Shown here: piece after piece, positions 21,550 through 31,829 of the stretch | How the letters are laid out: every line of letters starts with the position of its first letter | Numbering within the stretch: the first letter of the stretch is position 1 | Assembly (NCBI GenBank): GCA_905147135.1 | Contig: LR990061.1 | Span: forward strand, 4,936,026 to 5,000,025 | DNA: 64,000 nucleotides | DNA from: Blastobasis lacticolella | Lineage: Eukaryota; Arthropoda; Insecta; Lepidoptera; Blastobasidae | Reading direction: 5' to 3' | The notes under the pieces: generated by a model | What the model saw: the letters and a program-made list of their open reading frames with translations, nothing else | Database searches by the model: none | What the model was told of the DNA's origin: nothing | Made by a program: the position numbers and the translations under genes

Positions 21550-21557
21550 GGTCACCA
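21550..21557 (-). other. Primer-binding site of gypsy element 2
   Basis: Minus-strand TGGTGACC begins one nucleotide after the 5' LTR end at 21,559. It starts with TGG, as needed to pair with a tRNA 3' CCA. I do not assign the tRNA. Confidence 0.65.
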
Positions 21558-21558
21558 C

Positions 21559-21625
21559 TTTGGAGGTCTTGAGTAGTAGGATTAATTAAACTCCGTAGAC
21601 AAGTGTGGAATGGATGTATTTACAG
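21559..21625 (-). repeat. 5' LTR of gypsy element 2, inner piece (67 bp)
   Basis: It matches 12,886-12,952 of the 3' LTR and ends with TGTATTTACAG, which is repeated at 24,067-24,077 on the other side of the Jockey insertion. Confidence 0.92.
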
Positions 21626-24066
21626 TTTTTTTTTTTTTTTTTTTTTTTTTTTGCCCAACGCAAAGGAAATGGGCACCCTTCGGTAATGCGGTTGGAAGGG
21701 AGGAGGTGAACTCTCATGAGTATCCCAGCCGGCCGGCCGGACTGGTTATGCACGACTCGCCAAAAGAACCTAGGCGCATACGTACTAAACACCCCCTGGA
21801 AGCACCTGTAGCCATAAGGGCCTTTCAGGTTTCATCGGATGCTACACCCCGTAGGGACGGGGTGCGCTCAACGTCACTCCTTACGGAGCATACGCTGGAG
21901 AATTTATAGCGAGACCCCAGAAGGGGGTCCCGCTGCCGTGGATTGGGATTGGGGGCCTACGGGGGCCGCTGAAACGGCATGGGGGGGCTCTGTTGAGTCG
22001 TCCTGAGCCTCCAGGAGGAGGTTCAGGGCGCTCGACAGTTCGTCGGGGGGATCCGCGAGGACGTGTCTCGGTCTCCGTACCACGTGGCCGGAGACCGGGC
22101 GGGGAGCGTAGGCTGCTGCCTCTCGCACGAGCGGGTTGGGGTGCTCCTCCGCGGCCTTGAAAAAGGTCTCGGAGAGCGTTCTAAGAAACTGCTGCAGGGT
22201 AGGCAGGTCCATGTCACGGTGTAGGTCCGCATTGCGGACGTACCATGGAGCCGCCGTTGCCCTACGGCAGAAGATGTTCTGCACAATTTGCAGTTTCTTA
22301 GTGACGTGGGAGCTCGCGTGAGCGAAGACGGGGGAGGCGTATGTCAACACCGGTCGAATGCACACCTTGTAGAGGGTTCGCTTGTTCCTGAGGGACATTT
22401 TACTGAATCGACCCAACATACTGTTGAGGCGACCCAGGTAGAAACGGGCGGTGCGGCACACTCTTTCGACATGGGGCCGGAAAGTGAGCCTTTTGTCAAG
22501 CGTGACGCCTAGATATTTTACAGCGCGCTGCCAGGGAACTAGTTTCCCTTGCATGCGGAGGGGAGGGGGGTCGCTGTCACCCCGTCTGCGCTTAACATCG
22601 AAGCAAACCGCGGAGCTCTTCTCCGGATTCACTTCGATGCGCCACAGTTTGAACCAAGCTTCGAGCTTGTTCACCGCCTTTTGGAGCTTTGCCATGGGTG
22701 GCCTTCGCCCTTTGGCGTAGATTGCCGTGTCGTCGGCGAAAAGGGACAGTTGCACCCCGTTGTCGGGGACGGGAATATCGTTCGTGTACGATATATAGAG
22801 TAGGGGAGAGAGTACAGAGCCTTGCGGGACGCCGGCCTTCAGTTGACGTGGGGAAGACAAAGTACCTTCGTGTCTGAACCGAAAGGTACGGTGTTTTAAA
22901 TAGGACGCTACTAGTCGGACGAGTCGATCGGAGAGACCAAGCTTGTATAGCTTGTAAACAAGGCCTTCGTGCCAGACTTTGTCGAAGGCCTTGGCGACGT
23001 CGTAGAAGACTGCGACCGTCTTTTCTCTCTTTGGGTAGAATCCATTGAGGATGTATTCTACTATACGATGGACTTGTCTGGGGCAATTGTGTTTGGGACG
23101 AAAGCCGAATTGATGGGGAATAAGAACATCGTCTTTGAAGAGATGTTCTTTCATTCGAGAGAGCACTACTCTCTCGAATAACTTCCCTAGTGCCTTGAGG
23201 AGGCTTATCGGGCGGTGGGATGACGCTACATTTAACGGCTTTCCCGGTTTGGGAATGCCTATGACTATGGCTTCTTTCCACGCGGTCGGAAAGTGGCAAT
23301 GGTCAAAGCAAGCATTAAAAATGATCGCTAACAAAGTAAGCACCTGCTCGGGGAGGTACTTAAGCGCTTGGTTGGAAATTCCATCCGCGCCCGGCGCTTT
23401 GTTAGATTTGAGACCCTTGATGAAGGAGTGGATCTCGTCGGGGGACACAGTGACAGGGTCCGTGGTGGGAGGGAGCGAGGTCTTTTGACGGACTTCGTCT
23501 TCCACCGCACGCACGTGACCGGGGTCGCACTCCATGGTGCTAGGGGAGCATTGTGAAGCAATGCTATCTGCAAAGCATTCGGCTTTCTCGGTGTCCGCAA
23601 ACGCAATTGTGCCGTCTGGGCGAACAAGAGGAGGGATGGAGACTCTGGCGTCTGTACGAAGGGCTTTCGCCACTTTGTAGTACGCTTGATGGGACGGGGA
23701 AATCGTCTGCATGAGGTCCCCCCATTGGGAGTTCCTCATTTCGTCGAGACGTGCTCGCACTGCCCGCTGAAGTCGGTTCGCAGTGCGTCTGTACTCTGGG
23801 GTCGGATAGAGTGCGGCCCTCCGGAGGGCTGCGTTTTTGGCTTTGATCAGGTTTCGAACTTCGAGTGGGAGTCCCTGCCGATTAACGACAGGGGCCACCA
23901 CTTCGTTGTCCTTCAACGCTGACCGAATGTGGGACGTTAACGAGGTTACCGCAGCGTCGATTTTATCCGGACTATCGAAGTAGTCGGATGAAAAAGCGAG
24001 CGGCGAGTCGGGCGCGTCCATGACGGCCGCCATGGACTCTTTGAATCCTTCCCACTTCGTGAAAGT
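21626..24066 (-). mobile_element. Jockey-type LINE, 5' truncated, with poly(A) tail
   Basis: It is flanked by a perfect 11-bp target duplication TGTATTTACAG (21,615-21,625 and 24,067-24,077). The 3' end is a run of 27 T on the plus strand (21,626-21,652), the complement of poly(A). The copy lacks the ORF1 and endonuclease parts, as is usual for 5'-truncated LINEs. It interrupts the gypsy 5' LTR. Confidence 0.93.
21904..24033 (-). CDS. Jockey-clade reverse transcriptase (5'-truncated ORF2)
   Basis: A 709-aa frame. RT blocks in order: IKGLKSNKAPGADGISNQAL, HRPISLLKALGKLFERVVL, FYDVAKAFDKVWHEGL, GVPQGSVLSPLLYISY and the catalytic LSLFADDTAIYA near residue 432, then VKYLGVTLDKRLTF. The C-terminal region with LTYASPVFAHAS is typical of Jockey elements. 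The endonuclease that should precede it is missing because the insertion is truncated at 24,066. No internal stop is present, so the insertion is young relative to its surroundings. Confidence 0.93.
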   Translation of the reverse strand: MAAVMDAPDSPLAFSSDYFDSPDKIDAAVTSLTSHIRSALKDNEVVAPVVNRQGLPLEVRNLIKAKNAALRRAALYPTPEYRRTANRLQRAVRARLDEMRNSQWGDLMQTISPSHQAYYKVAKALRTDARVSIPPLVRPDGTIAFADTEKAECFADSIASQCSPSTMECDPGHVRAVEDEVRQKTSLPPTTDPVTVSPDEIHSFIKGLKSNKAPGADGISNQALKYLPEQVLTLLAIIFNACFDHCHFPTAWKEAIVIGIPKPGKPLNVASSHRPISLLKALGKLFERVVLSRMKEHLFKDDVLIPHQFGFRPKHNCPRQVHRIVEYILNGFYPKREKTVAVFYDVAKAFDKVWHEGLVYKLYKLGLSDRLVRLVASYLKHRTFRFRHEGTLSSPRQLKAGVPQGSVLSPLLYISYTNDIPVPDNGVQLSLFADDTAIYAKGRRPPMAKLQKAVNKLEAWFKLWRIEVNPEKSSAVCFDVKRRRGDSDPPPLRMQGKLVPWQRAVKYLGVTLDKRLTFRPHVERVCRTARFYLGRLNSMLGRFSKMSLRNKRTLYKVCIRPVLTYASPVFAHASSHVTKKLQIVQNIFCRRATAAPWYVRNADLHRDMDLPTLQQFLRTLSETFFKAAEEHPNPLVREAAAYAPRPVSGHVVRRPRHVLADPPDELSSALNLLLEAQDDSTEPPHAVSAAPVGPQSQSTAAGPPSGVSL

Positions 24067-24077
24067 TGTATTTACAG

Positions 24078-24393
24078 AAAATGTGCCTAACTATATTTAC
24101 AAATACGTACTACCTAAACTTGTGTGACTGATCTAGTAAAAAGCTATTTGCGTTGACCAATGGGAAAGCCCGCCGCGAGATAGCTTCCCCCACCACGCCG
24201 CGCGCCGGCGTGGTGCCGCTATAAATAGGAGGCGCAGAGCGGCGGACGCCCATTTGGCCGGCGCATCGAGGGACAGCACATCGGAGGAAGCTCGGCGCGT
24301 ACGGTGGCGACTACAGCGGCGGCGAACTCCGGTGGTCTTCTGAAACTGCGCTGGGGCTCCGTGGCGTGAAGAACAATCCAAGACAAGTCGTTC
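24078..24393 (-). repeat. 5' LTR of gypsy element 2, middle piece (316 bp)
   Basis: It matches 12,953-13,268 of the 3' LTR almost base for base and ends at GTCGTTC. The next LTR bases are found only at 45,868. Confidence 0.93.
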
Positions 24394-25572
24394 CAAGGAA
24401 AGTTTCTCAAGTAGGAATTTAGAAAACACGTGGCACTTTAATAGCATAAAAATTAACGTACAAAAAGTCTGGCAGCAAATTTTTTTTTTTTGTGAAAGCA
24501 ATAAATGACGTCACTCGAATCGCTTTAATCACCGAATTCTTGACTATGATTCAATGTGACAATTTACTCACAAAGAGAAGAAATAATCGAGTTTTGAATA
24601 TATTCCAATGTGGGGATTGAAAAATAAAACAGTATGTACAAGGGTAAGAAATGCAGTATATTGATACAAATACTAAGCTAGGATTAGATTGCGATTAAGC
24701 GACGATAGAACACACAATGAATAGCACAACCAGAATGTTATTAAGTATAATCTTTACAGTCAATTTAGCTTCTAAGAGCTCTTATAGCTAATGGATTAAT
24801 ACAATCAATATCACTGGTTAGTTATATAAGAAAACAAATATATAACGTTAGGAATATAAAAAAAAGGCACATAATAATGGCTGTTAGGAACGTTGGAATG
24901 TCTTTTGAGCGAATGCTTTAAAAAAGGAACATTCCTTTAAAAATCAGTCTCTTGTTGAGATCATTAGGTCAAGACCCTTATCACGGCGCTAGGTTGAGAT
25001 CCACCGTTGTTTGGAGCTTTTGTTGTAGTTGTGAGTAACATTGGATTTGCAGTGGGTTCTTCAAGAAGAAGAAATTTTCTTGGTTCCAATATACTTTTCT
25101 AAGTGCATACATTCGTCGCGGCATTGAATAATCTTAAAGTCACAACGTTTAATCATGTAGACAAAAATATGAGTATGTTATTGAGTTAATTTTTCAATTA
25201 CGTTACAATTTTACGAGCGGAACCTATTGAATATCAAGTGATAGATACAATTCTCTTAAAATCATGTGAATTATGTTAAATGAACTTGTTTATTCAGGTT
25301 GTTGAAATTACGCCATCTGCCGTATTTCTGTCGTACTTGCAGACATGGAGGTTTGACTTACAATGACAGTTCAAGCAAACGCCGCTAGATGGCGTATGAT
25401 TTTAGGTTGTTCTCTCGTGTGAAAGGAAATTCAGGCTCTTTACAATCCAAAGACAATAACGTTGAAAATTGAGTTATATTTAAGAAACCGAAATTTCTTT
25501 TTCGTGACTTATGTCTTACTCTTTGCTAGTTAATAATAATTAATGATTTAATTATTGCAGAGATGAGAGACT
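24394..25572. other. Left end of the insertion; no gene recognised
   Basis: AT-rich DNA with one arm of the terminal inverted repeat at 24,414-24,438. GCCATCTGCCG near 25,310 and GCCGCTAGATGGCG near 25,381 form a weak inverted pair. No coding frame of note. Confidence 0.35.
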
Positions 25573-25791
25573 TGTTGCTAGAAAAATATTGAAAGTAATG
25601 TGGCAAAACTAGTGATTTGCTTCAAATTTGGGTCAAGCGTTAATATATACAGTCAACTGGCAAAGAAACTCAACGGCAGCAATTTAGAGATACTCAAAAA
25701 AAAATTTTGGACCTCTATTACGGATCCAAAGTCATTGAAGACCGGCTTTTATCATCAGCGGGTTTGGAAAAATTATACTGACATACCCTAA
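25573..25791 (+). pseudogene. Decayed second copy of the cystine-knot (cys-motif) gene
   Basis: The frame from about 25,570 has Cys-Cys followed at once by a TAG stop, then 13 codons to the next Cys in VICFKFG; this is the same CC-x13-C spacing as in the gene at 26,440. The following AKKLNGSNLEILKKK matches AKDLNSTNIEERKKT of that gene. A possible splice acceptor (TTATTGCAG) stands just upstream at 25,560. The last Cys of the motif is lost and the reading frame is broken by stops, so it is a pseudogene. It shows that the family duplicated in tandem. Confidence 0.65.
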
Positions 25792-26439
25792 TTAACTAAA
25801 ATGATCGAAAAGGTTTTATTTGCATAATTTTGTATCAACAATCCTTTGATCTATTTTTGAAACAATCTCTTATTTACCTCATACACCTAAAAAGTTAATT
25901 TCCATAAAGGTAGGTTGGCATGACGTCGAATCGAGTACAAGCTTGGCTTAATTGTCCAAAGATAGCGATTGTTGAGTTCAAAGCGTTTCTGGTTCTGCGA
26001 CCTCAACTGAGGTAAACTATGATTATATTGTGAATATCGAATATCAATTGAATTATATAAGAATAAATAGTTTTAAACGTTGTTGTGTTTCGTTTATATG
26101 TTCCATGACGATTTAATCGAATGTTATCCTAAAAATAATTGTTTTCTGCCTAAAATACCAAATTTTGTAAGTCCTTGTTTCTTCCTATGCAATTGCTAGT
26201 GATTACTAACGTTTAAATTCGCTTGTAACTTAAGCCATTGTATATTAAACCCATTATAGATTTCTGTAATGAACAGAAATTTATGTATGCAGCCACCCAC
26301 CTCAATATTAGCATTGATAATAATAAATATCCTTTCTGGCCTCGTAGCCGTACGACGTCTTTTCGGGAGTAATATTCCAGTTTGTTAAATTTCAGAGTTA
26401 ATTTTTCCGATTTTAGACAAAATCCTGTAAATCAACATT

Positions 26440-26995
26440 ATGATTAGAGTTGTGATACTCGCGACAATTACAATTATTATTATAGAGCCCATTACGTCGC
26501 AATACCTCATCAGCCATCAGAAAACCCAAAAAACCTGTATACCTTTGGGACAACCTGTAAGTACATTTGGTCTTTTGAGGCGTGCAATTTACTCTCAATA
26601 ACTTCGAGAAAACTAGTATCGTTATTTTCTAGTGCTTGACTTCGAAACTCCCTTGCTGCCCAGCTAGCTACAATAGAAACGCTACTGGACCGACAATTTG
26701 CTTCAAATTGGGAAAGGGGAAGTGTGTGTTCATTGGAAACATCGAAAACTTCGAGGAGTACATGAAGATAGCTAAGGATCTGAATAGCACGAATATTGAA
26801 GAACGGAAGAAAACATACTGCGCTTTTGTTTTGGGTCTCGGTGCAAAAACAAAGACAGACGTGAAGTCATCTCAATCACACGTCAGCGATTGCTCGAGCT
26901 TATTGTATTTCACTGTATGGAGTCTACATTTCTTATATAGAAGCGTACGTGGAATGGGCTTAAGTTTGTCTGTTTATGAAATGGAAGTAATATAA
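26440..26995 (+). CDS. Secreted cystine-knot (polydnavirus cys-motif-like) protein, two exons
   Basis: Exon 1 is 26,440-26,556 (39 codons) and encodes a hydrophobic signal peptide. The intron is 26,557-26,632 (GTAAGT...TAG, 76 bp, phase 0). Exon 2 is 26,633-26,995, giving 159 residues in all. Six cysteines follow the pattern C-x6-C-x6-CC-x13-C-x7-C (residues 33-70), an inhibitor-cystine-knot arrangement. The intron splits the motif just before its second cysteine. Ichnovirus cys-motif genes also have a signal peptide, this cysteine order and an intron within the motif; those proteins are secreted from infected caterpillar cells. The C-terminal half is not recognised. A broken paralogue lies 850 bp upstream. 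It could instead be an unrelated knottin. Confidence 0.65.
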
Positions 26996-28430
26996 ACCAT
27001 CTGTGACATTTCACTGATTTTGTTGATCATCTAGTCAAAATCTACAGCGCAAGTCCAATAGCTCAGACGTTTCAAATGTAAATGTAGTTGATAGTTACTT
27101 AACTTAAAAATTTCAGGTTGACTGACATTACGTTACATTATAAGATTTTGCTAACTTGTTACACTGAGTGAAATGTTTAGGCGCAACTTTTGCAGTAGTT
27201 AAACATTGTTTTTATTAATTTAAAAAGCAAAAGGTCTTTTAAAAATGTCATAAGTGTTGAAACTAGTGATTTTCTTTGATATTCATGTGCATCTAATTAC
27301 ATTTGTTTCAAACCATAACTGACATAATGGAAGTCTGGAACAATCAGCTGCTGGAATAAAATTCATTTGACATTAACAATAACTGGCTTTTTGTGGATGC
27401 GCATCAAATAATTTCCTAGTTATACTCAAGTAAGTTCCTGAAACGTGTTCCTACATCATAAAATGATATAAATTGTAAACTAAAAATCAAAGAATGTCTT
27501 TCTCTGGCTTTCTGCCAGTCCTGATACTGCCAAGACATCTGAAAGAAATTAATTGGGACTTGGGATTGTCCATTAGAGATTTCAATGCTATAAAATGCTA
27601 CGCTCGAGCGTCTGGAAAATACTTAACCTCAAAAATAAAGATTTTTTACAATTCCTTAGTAGTTTTGAGTCTTATCTATAAGTCTCTTGATCATAATTTT
27701 TTGTAAATGTCTTCAACGTGTAAAACAGTCACAAATAGCAAAAACTGACCTTTATCAAGTTATTTATCAGATTTTATACATTAGGCCATACCACTTGGGC
27801 GCTGGTGGAATCACGTAGTCACATGGAGCTAGTATCATTTAATTGGCACATGGTAACGTATAATGCCTCGGCCATGCGGTTTTCTATTAATAGTTATACG
27901 GAGCAACGAGATCTATAAATTAATGCCGTCTACTACAGCGTTAGAGTGGCCAAAAATTTAGGTAACTTTTTAGGACTGTTCTCTTCTAAATTCCATTTCA
28001 ATCAATTTGTTGATCAAGATGATAAATATAAAATATAGATGTTTTAGAATTTTTAAGTAAAAGGTATATAGTATCTATATATACTATATAGTAAACTTAG
28101 GTCCGTTCACAACGCTTGCGTGGTATTGTACTGAGTTAAAAAAAATGGCGCGAAGCATTCTTTATTAAAAAATAATTAATTAATAGAACTAGAATGTCTC
28201 AATCGTATCTTTTTTATTTAAAGTTAAAATAACATGAATACAAATAAATTTCGTTCTACAAAATGTCCAATAATTTATAGAGCTTAGGTCTACACTAGTA
28301 CTAATTGACGCGAACTTGAGAGCGCGTTCATTCAACAGTTATTAAGAAAAAAATAAATAGTTCGAGACCAAACAACTGATTGCAATGTCACCCCAGTCGA
28401 TTTTTTGTGTCTAGGAAAAATTCGCGCGCT
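26996..28430. other. Stretch without a recognised gene
   Basis: A 70-codon frame at 27,494-27,706 has no recognisable motif, and I see no support for it. Otherwise the DNA is AT-rich and non-repetitive by eye. Confidence 0.35.
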
Positions 28431-28437
28431 TGCTGGG

Positions 28438-28626
28438 TATATAATGGACGGTAATTTTGTCTAGACTTTTAGTTTTTGCTATAATTTTATAGTGTTCACT
28501 TCGATCTCATATTCACGTAAGTTTTTTTTTTGTTTTATCGTAATTTGATGCCTTTCAATTTTGAAAATTTCGCTTTTTCGTTTTAAATGCTACAAGGATG
28601 ATTTTTGGGTTGCAGATAACTAGAAA
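28438..28626 (+). promoter_or_regulatory. Likely promoter and 5' UTR intron of the 67-aa secreted peptide gene
   Basis: A TATATAA box at 28,438-28,444 is followed by a short untranslated exon. That exon ends at a GTAAGT donor at 28,517; the intron closes at TTGCAG (28,615) 11 nt before the start codon. This layout suits a strongly transcribed small gene. Confidence 0.55.
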
Positions 28627-29372
28627 ATGGCCAGCCTGAAACTGTTTCTGTGCCTTATAATTTGCGCGGCAATTTTGATGGTAGTCCAAGCAAGACCAGC
28701 TGATTCGGTACGTTCAATTAAGGATCTAAGTTAATATTAACACAGGATTTCCGATGCATGAATTACAATCCGTATTTCATAGCCCGGAATTAACCCTCTA
28801 TAGTCTGGTCTTGAAATCCCACTCTTAATTAGTAGATTTCATACAAATCTACACGGAAAAAAAAATATCGCTCTCGTCACGATGCAGTGAATCGTAAACA
28901 GAGTACCGTAATTATTACAAAATGGCTCCATTGACCTACCAGATACTCTACATACTGATAACTACGATCTAATTATTGTAAATTTGTCAATATGTATAAT
29001 GTTCGTACGAAAACGTTTCCTTACCGTGGTCAAACGGATCGTGATGAATTAAGCATATATTTATATTGTGTATAGTCACTCATGAATCGTGATGATTACA
29101 ATACTGTTCAGTAATTTCGATTTTTAGGCGAGAGTAGAGCATACCTACGCTCGCGCTTAAGGCATGCAATTAGTAAAAAATAAATTATTAAACCTATACG
29201 TCTATAAACTTTGTAGCGCCAATTTTATAACTAAACTATTTTTTCTCAGATCCGTTATGAAACACGTTGGATAAAGACAAGCTCAGGTGCCATCTTCACA
29301 AAAATTCCGATTTCAAATATTTATCCTTCATCAGATGAATATGACGAGAATGAAAACGACCCTTATTTTTAA
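28627..29372 (+). CDS. Small secreted peptide, two coding exons, unrecognised
   Basis: Coding exon 1 (28,627-28,707, 27 codons) encodes a strong signal peptide ending VQARPADS. The intron is 28,708-29,249 (GTACGT...TTTTCTCAG, phase 0). Exon 2 (29,250-29,372) adds 40 residues and a stop, giving 67 aa. The mature part has no cysteine and ends in a very acidic tail (Asp/Glu/Asn). It may be an immune-type peptide or a secreted viral factor; I recognise no family. The in-phase splice, signal peptide and TATA box together support a real gene. Confidence 0.6.
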
Positions 29373-30157
29373 ATAGTTAGACTTGGATCTCAACTAAAAG
29401 TATTAAATTCGTTATTTTTTCCAGAATTAAAGTCCTATTTTTAATATAGTAGATTATAGTAGTATTTGAATTAAGTATTCCAAAGAATTCCATTACTTTC
29501 AGACTTAATTAAACAATGTGCTGTGAAGACATGTGATCTAAATTAATTATGTTCGCTGGATACTCATTTTTTACTATTTTTAAATAAATTTATTGTTGTT
29601 CATGTGATGTTTTAGTTAAAAAATTAAAAAATAGTATAGAAAATGCCTATTTTTGGTACTTAACTACTATCTGCGCGGGATTGGTTCCAGATGCGCGAGA
29701 TGTGTTCCATATGCGCAATGCACGGAATATGCTCAAAAATAATTACATAAAGTAATTTATTAATGAAAAAACCGACAGACAAAATTAACATCCGTACGCT
29801 GGTACAGTTTGGAGGAAAGAAGTACTTGCCTAACGATAGCTCGTGGGTTCGAGCTCTACCATGTGAAAATTAGTAGCAAGAGTGTCGGGTATATATTTTA
29901 GGAACCAGCAGATTCTTGGATCTGGTCCAGTTATCATCCATTTTACGATCAATAATTCCTGGGTAAGAATAAATGTTTCTAATGTCTGGTCCAAAAAAAT
30001 TATACCGAAATCTCACACTGGAAAAAAAATATATCCTCAACTGTCATCAGTTATCACAATATGGCGGCTATTATCTTGGTGACAAAAGCTTGCTCATTCA
30101 AATAATTGTTTCTAAAAGTATTATCTATTATTAGTAATGTCATAGAGGAGATATATA
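29373..30157. other. 3' flank of the peptide gene; no gene seen
   Basis: AT-rich DNA. It ends at TATA, the target site of the LTR element that follows. The frame 29,882-30,082 shows no motif. Confidence 0.35.
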
Positions 30158-30615
30158 TGTCGTCGCGTGAAGGAAAGGGTGTATCAGGATCATTGTCATC
30201 AGGGTGGTGATATCAGTATTAGATCGTCCAGATAAATTAAAGAAAAGGTTCACATTTACTCCACTGTATTTATTCCAATTCATTTTTGCACATCACTTAT
30301 AATTTCACTTGAAATCAGAGCAGTATAACAATGTAGGCAGTTGAGGTGATTAACTTTCTTATTTCAAAAGCGATTTTAAATTTACTTTATTTTCAAACGT
30401 AAATAACACTTTCTATAAACGAAATGTGGAGACAGTTTCAAGACGCGTCACTCCTCGGCGGCGGTCGCGCCAAGAATGGCCGCCACTCGGCCCGAGTCGT
30501 GCCGTCGAGACTCTGTCAGCACGCCCCACCAGAGGGCGCACTCCCACTTCCGTTTTCTTCGTCATGAGTCCGTACTATTGACCACATGAGTCCGTACTAT
30601 TGACCGCATCCGTCA
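30158..30615. repeat. Left 458-bp LTR
   Basis: It is the direct repeat partner of 35,177-35,634. It includes a short internal duplication, CATGAGTCCGTACTATTGAC, occurring twice near its right end. Confidence 0.9.
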
Positions 30616-31499
30616 CGGCCGTCCTGCTATACACACGTCCTCGTGTGTTATCTGAAACATGAAAACCATAGCACAGTACCATATTCGCTCGGTCACTTCT
30701 GACCACAACACATCACCCAAGTAAGTCTTATGAATAATGTGATTGGATCTATCACGACTGCTTCAACCCACCAATACTTAAGTAACTGCTATTTGTGTAC
30801 ACATAAAACATACGTACATTATCATTTATAATACTAAACTTCCGTAGATTGAGAGAGACTTGAAAGATTATCGACATAAATTCAGCTACGGCTTCAGTTT
30901 ATGAGAGAGGCGTGACAGGACACCAGACTATGAACCGTATCACAATTACCTCAAATGAAGGTTTCATCAGCATCACCAGTGTTTTCCCCTTGATGATCTT
31001 GTTGAGTGGGAAACATCACAAATCCAATCACAAAGCTCGTGTACTGTCCCCGACCTCCATTACTGTAGGTACTTAGATTTACTACAAATATGTGACATAC
31101 CTACCTACATACAATTTTCAGTACTCGGCAAAAGACCCAATGTTACTTCGAGTGTGATCGAAACACTCCTTCATTAAATGCCATATGATTTTGGTCATCC
31201 GTCAGCGCCATCCTAATTTTAAAAATAAGAGTAATATTACCATACAGAAGAAATGACACACAGGCGAACCACCACACTGACGAACGCTATCAGACGGGCA
31301 GCCACGCAATCGGGCCGCCTCGCAACCGGGCCGGCACGCAACTGGACCTGCACAATAGCGAAATACCACACAGACTAGGTGCCACACGGACTGGGTGTCA
31401 CTCTGGTCAGTACCACTCTAATCGTCAAACTACGAGTATATTCTATATCCTGTATCACGTCTGCCATAGCACGATACAGGTCAGATGTCACACAAGGGT

Positions 31500-31829
31500 A
31501 AATGGCACAGAGGCGAAATGCCACACAGAAAAATACCACACCGGCGAAATGCCATACAGGCGGAATGCCTCACAGGCTAAATGCCACACAGGCGAAATGC
31601 CAAACAGGCGGGATGCCACACAGGCAAGATGCCACACAGGCGAGATGCCACACAGGCGGGATGCCACACAGGCGGAATGCCACACAGGTGGGTGCCACAG
31701 AGGCGGAAGCCACACAGGCGGGAGCCACACAGGCGGGAGCCACCCAGGCGGGAGCCACACAGGCGGGATCTACGCAGGCGGGAGCCACACAGGCGGGAGC
31801 CACACAGGCGGGAGCCACCCAGGCGTTAA
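31500..31829 (+). repeat. Minisatellite, units of about 15 bp (CACACAGGCGGGAGC)
   Basis: About twenty units of the type ATGCCACACAGGCGA, grading into GAGCCACACAGGCGG, run through this interval, with outlying degenerate units from about 31,255. Long frames on both strands (for example 31,502-31,849) are by-products of the repeat and read as monotonous peptide repeats. It lies inside the LTR element. Confidence 0.9.

Noticed and set aside
22592..23299. 235-codon frame antisense or out of frame to the Jockey RT
   Set aside because: It is a shadow of the RT gene in a GC-rich region.
24133..24501. 122-codon frame in the LTR
   Set aside because: It is LTR sequence repeated at 13,008-13,256 and not a protein gene.
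27494..27706. Third small gene near the cystine-knot gene
   Set aside because: There are no cysteine motif, signal peptide or splice sites that give a sensible product.
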